NCBI GenBank assembly: GCA_964363695.1
Contig: CAYIJI010000026.1
Location: forward strand, 1 to 16,895
Reading direction: 5' to 3'
Origin: JAMCZZ01 sp964363695
GTDB taxonomy: Bacteria; Patescibacteriota; UBA1384; XYA2-FULL-43-10; 1-14-0-10-43-13
Length of the DNA stretch: 16,895 bases
Position numbers and translations under genes: made by a program. Numbering within the stretch: the first letter of the stretch is position 1; each line of letters starts with the position of its first letter. The notes under the pieces are model-generated. The model saw only the letters and a list, made by a program, of their open reading frames with translations, did not search any database and was not told the origin of the DNA. This document shows positions 12,855-16,895 of this stretch, one piece after another.

Positions 12855-13058
12855 CTACTCTTCCATACCTCGTCCGCCTCCTCTTCCGCCTCCCGTTTCT
12901 GTCTCTTTTGCTCTCCTGATAAGTTCCCTCACCCTATGTCCGCCTTTTGTGCCTATTTCATGATAAAATTCAGGTCCATATTTTCGGCTTGTTGTTTCTC
13001 CTCCCTTCTTGCTGGCGTCGCGAACTGAAATTTGGCCTTTTTCTCCTCTCATCTGCAT
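12855..13058 (-). CDS. KGG/group 1 LEA-like stress protein, copy 1
   Basis: This 67-residue protein is the first of three in an apparent operon. It opens MQMRGEKGQISVRDASKKGG, has one GPEFYHEIGTKGG unit and KGGHRVRELI, and ends in a Gly/Arg-rich tail. AGGAGG lies eight bases before the ATG at 13058. A GTG three codons upstream is less likely. The gap to the next gene is 46 bp. No clear housekeeping promoter is visible upstream (13070-13140), where a GGATACTAT stretch might serve as a -10, so stress-sigma control is possible but not shown. Confidence 0.87.
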   Translation of the reverse strand: MQMRGEKGQISVRDASKKGGETTSRKYGPEFYHEIGTKGGHRVRELIRRAKETETGGGRGGGRGMEE

Positions 13059-13197
13059 AATACTCACCTCCTTACTTTATGTAATGCAACCACATAGTAT
13101 CCTTAAAGAAATTAGGAATCATTGACCAAATGACCAAACCTTATCAAGATAAACTTTAAATTTTTTACACTAACGGACAAATTACAATTTTAAAGTC

Positions 13198-13226
13198 TTG
13201 ACATCCTCAATGGAATTCGTTAATAT
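13198..13226 (+). promoter_or_regulatory. Strong promoter upstream of the 23S rRNA gene
   Basis: A perfect TTGACA (13198-13203), exactly 17 bp, then TAATAT (13221-13226). It is the best -35/-10 pair facing the 23S gene, about 560 bp from it. No 16S gene lies between, so it probably drives a separate 23S transcript. Confidence 0.8.
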
Positions 13227-13254
13227 CATTTTAGAAACTCTTAAAAAGAGGTCT

Positions 13255-13296
13255 ATGGAAAATCACTACACCAATGAGAGGGGAACAAGCGGATAG
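13255..13296 (+). CDS. Possible 13-codon leader peptide
   Basis: ATG at 13255 opens a short frame encoding MENHYTNERGTSG, about 23 bases into the predicted transcript, with AAGAGG just upstream (spacing only 3). Its stop codon lies inside the left arm of the following hairpin, so translation would affect folding. The frame is short enough to arise by chance. Confidence 0.3.
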   Translation: MENHYTNERGTSG

Positions 13297-13349
13297 ATAA
13301 AATGGGAAATTTTATTTTATCTAATTATCCGCTTCGGGCGGGTTTTTTT
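13287..13349 (+). promoter_or_regulatory. Attenuator-like hairpins ending in a T7 run
   Basis: Two competing structures are visible. A long stem pairs AAGCGGATA (13287-13295) with TATCCGCTT (13326-13334), extended by GATAAAAT / ATTTTATC. A shorter stem ATCCGC / GCGGGT (13327-13332 with 13338-13343, loop TTCGG) runs straight into a T7 tract and is a proper terminator. They share bases and cannot coexist. This is the geometry of transcription attenuation, or of a short RNA of about 115 nt ending here. Confidence 0.5.
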
Positions 13350-13781
13350 GTCGCTGGAACAGAAAAAAACCACAGATGACAGATCGTACAGATAATACAG
13401 ATGGCGAATAAACAATTGTGAGATAGGGCGGGGTATATTTTAAATTTAAAAAATATTAGAAATTAATTACTAGATAGGGGCTGGTAAGTTGGTTTCTATC
13501 CGTACTTTAACAACTAAATATAACTCTGTTAATCATGCCTCCAGGCAGTGTTAACAGAGTAAAGAGCAAATATAACTTAAACAATAATATTTGTGTAATT
13601 TCAAATGTATATCTTCCGATATAAAAAATTTCTCAAAACAAGTAATTAATATTTCAATTTAAAAATTGGAATCCAGTAATTGCTAGTCAAGAATCTAAGT
13701 CGGACAGTGGGGCAGATACTCAGTTCCGCCAATTGGCGGAGAGTTTTTGCCTTCACTATTCGACCTCTGGAAAAATAATAT
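13350..13781. other. Non-coding 23S leader region
   Basis: No gene, tRNA or 16S rRNA is seen in these 430 AT-rich bases. Two hairpins stand out. One is ACTCTGTTAA (13523-13532) with TTAACAGAGT (13551-13560), enclosing GCCT-CC-AGGC. The other is the perfect palindrome CCGCCAATTGGCGG (13726-13739), followed by AGAGTTTTTG shortly before the 23S start. The latter may be a processing site or a weak terminator. Confidence 0.5.
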
Positions 13782-14043
13782 TTCGTTTAAGGGCATATAG
13801 TGGATGCCTTGACAGAAGATGCCGAAGAAGGACGTAGTAAGCTGCGATAATCCTCGGGGAGCTGCTAAACAAGCTTTGATCCGTGGGTGTCCGAATGGGG
13901 AAACCCCTCCAATTTGGAGAGCCACCCGCCTTGTGCGGGTAGAGCAGGTAAGCCGGTGAACTGAAACATCTTAGTAACCGGAGGAAAAAAAATCGAATGA
14001 GATTCCCTTAGTAGTGGCGAGCGAACAGGGAAAAGTCTAAACC

Positions 14044-14186
14044 GCTGTGTTTCACACAGCTTCAGGAATGGACAGCGAACCAAACGAACAGCGAATAGGA
14101 AATTAAGTTTAATCTTAATGTAAAATTTATTCAGCTTTTCGTGGTTCGGATGTTAGTGGTCCATTGTTGGCTGCGTGAAACGCAGC
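14044..14186 (+). repeat. IVS-1 in 23S domain I, with duplicated 105-bp core
   Basis: The insertion replaces a short hairpin that in other bacteria sits between AACC and GGGGTT, near E. coli position 270-290. Its core, 14067-14171, equals 15252-15356 at 101 of 105 positions without gaps. The ends of the core pair (AATGGAC with GTCCATT), and an inner hairpin ATTAAG-TTTAAT-CTTAAT is present. Small hairpins bracket it: GCTGTGT-TTC-ACACAGC (14044-14060) and GCTGCGT-GAA-ACGCAGC (14170-14186). As an rRNA IVS it is expected to be cut out by RNase III without rejoining. Confidence 0.85.
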
Positions 14187-14378
14187 GGGGTTGCGGGACC
14201 TACATAATTTTTACGAACGAATAGGAAAATGCTCCTGGAAAGGACAACCACAGAGCGTGATAGTCGCGTATTCGAAATTTTAGTAGTAAAGAGGTAGTGT
14301 TCCCAAGTAGCACCAGACACGTGAAACCTGGTGTGAAGCTGGGCCGATCATGGTCCAAGACTAAACACATCTTCTGAT

Positions 14379-14409
<31 letters not shown>

Positions 14410-14473
14410 AAAAAGAACCCCGTTAAGGGGAGTGAAATAGAACCTGAAACTATATGCTCACAATGAGTCAACG

Positions 14474-14607
14474 CTGTGCAAAGCACAGAGTGATCATTTA
14501 TCATTTATCATTTTACATTTCTCATTTATTTAGTCATTGATCATTTGGTCATTGAAAATTTAATGAAAATTGATAATTGAAAAATGAAAATTCTGCGCTT
14601 TGCGCAG
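14474..14607 (+). repeat. IVS-2 in 23S helix 25 region
   Basis: It lies between GAACCTGAAAC and CCTTTTGTAGAATG, where E. coli has helix 25, a known IVS site in Salmonella and others. The filling is AT-rich, with repeats of TCATTTA type on the left and AATTGAAAA type on the right that can form a long imperfect stem. The bracket hairpins are CTGTGC-AAA-GCACAG (14474-14488) and CTGCGC-TTT-GCGCAG (14593-14607). The core is unrelated to IVS-1 and IVS-3. A GATCATTTGGTCATTG stretch (14539-14554) resembles the complement of 13122-13138. Confidence 0.85.
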
Positions 14608-14997
14608 TTATGGCGTGCCTTTTGTAGAATGACCCAACGAGTTAGCTATGTGTAGCAAGCTTAAGAGATTAAGTCTTGGAGGCGCAGTGAAAGCGAGGCC
14701 TAACAGGCCGCCACAGTTGCACATACTAAACCCGAAACCGAGTGATCTATCCATGGCCAGGCTGAAGTTTGGGTAAAACCAAATGGAGGGCCGAACCAGT
14801 AGATGTTGCAAAATCTTTGGATGAGCTGTGGATAGAGGTGAAATGCTAATCGAACTCGGAAATAGCTGGTTCTCCTCGAAATATATATAGGTATAGCCTG
14901 GAATTTTGTCGCAGGGAGAGGTAGAGCACTGACTGAATTTGCGGGGACTTCGGTTCTCGCGTTCAAACAAACTCCGAATTCTTCCTGATTCATTCCA

Positions 14998-15029
<32 letters not shown>

Positions 15030-15228
15030 GAAAGGGAAACAGCCCAGACCGTCATCTAAGGTCCCTAAATTTATGCTAAGTGGAAAAGGTAGTGGAATCT
15101 CCAATACAACCAGGATGTTGGCTTAGAAGCAGCCATTCATTTAAAGAGTGCGTAACAGCTCACTGGTCTATATTTAAGAGGTTCTGCGCCGAAGATTTAA
15201 CGGGGCTCAAGCATAGTACCGAAGATAC

Positions 15229-15370
15229 GGGTTACGCTACGCGTACCCAGAAATGGACAGCGAACCAAACGAACAGCGAATAGGAAATTAAGTTTAATCT
15301 TAATGTAAAATTTATTCAGCTTTTAGTGGTTTGCATGTTGGTGGTCCATTGTTGGCCACGCGTAGCGTGG
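15229..15370 (+). repeat. IVS-3 in 23S helix 45 region, near-identical to IVS-1
   Basis: It lies between GTACCGAAGATACG and GGTAGAGGAGCGTTCT, which is helix 45 in E. coli and a known IVS site. Core 15252-15356 differs from IVS-1 at only four positions, all in its 3' third. The bracket hairpins are GGGTTACGC-TAC-GCGTACCC (15229-15248, one bulged T) and CCACGC-GTA-GCGTGG (15356-15370). It shares the core but not the bracket sequence with IVS-1. Confidence 0.85.
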
Positions 15371-16151
15371 CGGTAGAGGAGCGTTCTTGGTGCGGTGAAG
15401 GTCACACTGTGAGGTGGGCTGGAGCGCCAAGAAGTGAGAATGTTGGGATGAGTAACGAATTATGCTAGCGAGAAACTAGCACACCAAATACCCGAGGTTT
15501 CCTGGGCAACGGTAATCGTCCCAGGGTTAGCCGGTCCTAAGTCGAGGCCGTTGTAGTGGCGGCGTAGACGATGGCAAGGAGGCGAATATTCCTCCGCTCT
15601 TATGCATATAACCGATGACGCTTTGCCGTAGTCATATCAACATCATGGTTTAGTTGGTATGGTGTAGGCGGAGACTAGAAAAACTCGGCTCAAAAGTGTA
15701 TAAGATCCGTACCGCAAACCGACTCAGGTGGGTGAGGCGAGAAGCCTCAGGTGATCGGAAGAACTCTCGTTAAGGAACTCGGCAAATAAGCGTCCGTAAC
15801 TTAGGGATAAGGACTGCCAACCTTAATCGGTTGGCCGCAGCGAAAGAGCCAAGGCGACTGTTCACCATAAACACAGGTCCCTGCTAAATCGTAAGATGAT
15901 GTATAGGGGCTGACGCCTGCCCAATGCTCGAAGGTCAAACCGGTCCTTGACAACCATCCGCAAGGATGGGTACAGGGGAACGACTAAGCCCGAGTGAATG
16001 GCGGCCGTAACTATAACGGTCCTATGGTAAGGTAATAGCTGCCATAGTGAGGTGAAAGACCTCTGTTCGAACTCCATACGCCATGGAGATGTAGAATAAA
16101 AATTTGGCCAAATGCTGGAAAATCTGTTGTATCTTAAGCTACTATGGTATA

Positions 16152-16171
16152 ATTATCCCATAGGGGATAAT
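16152..16171 (+). promoter_or_regulatory. Hairpin hiding the ribosome site of the homing endonuclease
   Basis: ATTATCCC (16152-16159) pairs perfectly with GGGATAAT (16164-16171), and the ATG follows at 16172. The AGGGG ribosome site is in the right arm and loop, so the hairpin should block initiation unless it is opened. Confidence 0.65.
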
Positions 16172-16690
16172 ATGCCAAGTAAAAATGCTTTAAGTGCAGA
16201 CAATCAGCAGGAAAGACTAGATTGGTGGATTGTTGGCTTTGTTGATGGCGAAGGAACTTTTTCTGTGAGTTTTAATAAAAACTCAACAACTTCGAGCGGT
16301 TATCAAGTTTTTCCTGAATTCGTAATAACCCAAGGAGAGAAAAGTTTATCAGTATTGGAATCGGTTAAAAAACGATTTCAATGCGGAAAAATCTATATCA
16401 ATAAACGAAAAGACAATCATAAAGAGAATTTATATCGCTTCACAGTCAGATCATTAAATGATTTGCAAAGCATAATAATTCCTTTCTTTCAAAAAAATAC
16501 TTTAAAATCTGCAAAACAAAATGATTTCCGGAGTTTTGTTAAAGTTCTCAATCTAATGATTGATAGAAAACATTTAACAAATAAAGGTTTTAATCAGATT
16601 AAACAAATTGCAGAAAGTATGAACAGAAAGCAACCTAGAATCCTCAGAGACTACACGCCAAAAGCCGATGTAATATCGGCTAAGATATAG
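16172..16690 (+). CDS. LAGLIDADG homing endonuclease (single motif, intron-encoded)
   Basis: This 172-residue endonuclease would cut intronless 23S genes near the insertion site and so spread the intron. The LAGLIDADG helix is WIVGFVDGEGTFSV (from residue 19) with the catalytic acid in DGEG. A single motif implies a homodimer. Regions such as YQVFPEFVITQGEKSLSVLE, FTVRSLNDLQSIIIPFF and FVKVLNLMIDRKHLTNKGFN are typical of the LAGLIDADG_2-like family in rRNA introns. The frame is open upstream to 16112, but AGGGGAT before 16172 and the start of homology support this ATG. The last codons run through the intron's P7 and P8, and the TAG stop (16688-16690) is part of the P7 strand. No frameshift is seen, so it may be active. 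Confidence 0.95.
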   Translation: MPSKNALSADNQQERLDWWIVGFVDGEGTFSVSFNKNSTTSSGYQVFPEFVITQGEKSLSVLESVKKRFQCGKIYINKRKDNHKENLYRFTVRSLNDLQSIIIPFFQKNTLKSAKQNDFRSFVKVLNLMIDRKHLTNKGFNQIKQIAESMNRKQPRILRDYTPKADVISAKI

Positions 16691-16780
16691 TCCGACCTCT
16701 ATGGCGACATAGAGAATGTGATAGAAATATTACATCCAATATAAGATTGGTAACATATAGAGCGAAATTCCTTGTCGGGT

Positions 16781-16895
16781 AAGGAAATCTTGCCCTTGAT
16801 AGCTGTATCGGTGAAACCTTCATCTCCCGTGCGGGGAGAGAGGGCAATACCGAGGGAAGTCTAGTACAAATCAGTAATTGAAAATGACCCCGTAG
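16781..16895 (+). other. Second group I intron at 23S position 1951 (5' part)
   Basis: After exon AGCGAAATTCCTTGTCGGGT (16761-16780) the 23S sequence stops again, where AAGTTCCGACC is expected. A perfect 7-bp stem GGGTAAG / CTTGCCC spans the junction (exon GGGT 16777-16780, intron GCCC 16792-16795). It puts U.G at the splice site, as in a P1. Farther on GAGGGCAATACCGAGGGAAG resembles the P3-P4 strand of group I introns. Position 1951 is a known intron site in Coxiella. The core and any gene lie beyond the window. Confidence 0.8.

Larger units (their letters stand above)
16029..16760 (+). other. Group I intron at 23S position 1931, with LAGLIDADG gene
   Basis: The 23S sequence breaks off after CGGTCCTATGGT (last T 16028, equivalent to U1931) and resumes with AGCGAAATTCC at 16761. 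P1 is perfect: exon CTATGGT (16022-16028) pairs with GCCATAG (16041-16047), with U.G at the splice site. GCT (16038-16040) can form P10 with exon AGC. The intron ends in G. The catalytic core is recognisable: R-like CTCAGAGACTACACG, P7 as GACTA (16649-16653) with TAGTC (16688-16692), and P8 as GCCGAT (16664-16669) with ATCGGC (16675-16680). Position 1931 is a known intron site in several bacteria. It should self-splice. Confidence 0.93.

Noticed and set aside
12242..12919. Long plus-strand open frame (225 codons, Phe/Ser/Leu-rich)
   Set aside because: It is the complement of the KGG genes. The minus-strand frames have the family motif and ribosome sites, and this one has neither.
13227..13781. 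Searched for a 16S 3' end, tRNA-Ile or tRNA-Ala spacer
   Set aside because: No anti-Shine-Dalgarno end, tRNA arms or other rRNA landmarks are present.
15080..15283. 67-codon plus-strand frame in 23S running into IVS-3
   Set aside because: It is rRNA read as protein. The apparent frame MDSEPNEQRIGN in both IVS copies is too short and has no ribosome site.

Overview
The window looks like part of a Candidate Phyla Radiation (Patescibacteria) genome or a close relative. The reasons are mostly AT-rich small genes, short intergenic regions full of small palindromic repeats, and a 23S rRNA gene with no 16S next to it that carries both group I introns and intervening sequences (IVSs). The phylum is an inference from style and rRNA architecture. 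A few genes (purC, the SPFH pair and the Arg/Tyr-rich secreted protein) look visibly more G+C-rich than their neighbours and may have arrived by transfer.

Layout: 1-291 is a nested palindromic element, a terminator and tRNA-Ala(UGC). Then come a GH130 mannoside phosphorylase/hydrolase-like gene (minus), a secreted coiled-coil DUF5667-like protein (plus), a second palindromic element, and two membrane-anchored proteins of unknown function. At 4810-6201 lies a wrecked locus. The last three helices of a heliorhodopsin, including the retinal-lysine motif, remain at 5646-5939, followed by a frameshifted GyrI-like gene. A complete REP-associated Y1/HUH transposase unit with 22-bp terminal inverted repeats sits where the front half of the rhodopsin should be. 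Further on are an SPFH lipoprotein with a small membrane partner (minus), a ferritin-like protein, an Arg/Tyr/Asp-rich exported protein (minus), purC, a metallo-beta-lactamase-fold hydrolase overlapping a Nudix hydrolase, a small zinc-ribbon-like protein (minus), and three consecutive KGG/LEA-type stress proteins (minus).

The last 3.7 kb is a 23S rRNA gene, cut by the window end. A strong promoter about 560 bp upstream leads into an attenuator-like leader. Domains I-II of the rRNA hold three IVSs. Two of them, about 1.2 kb apart in different helices, are 105-bp copies differing at only 4 positions. Each IVS is bracketed by small hairpins whose triloops are reverse complements of each other. 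Near helix 69 there is a 732-bp group I intron after the nucleotide equivalent to U1931, encoding a single-motif LAGLIDADG endonuclease. Only 20 nt of exon follow before a second group I intron starts after the U1951 equivalent and runs off the window. Both introns form 7-bp P1 helices with the canonical U.G pair at the 5' splice site.

The parts most worth following up are the duplicated, hairpin-bracketed IVS modules, the tandem introns with a co-varying exon base, and the heliorhodopsin locus destroyed next to a REP-type transposase.
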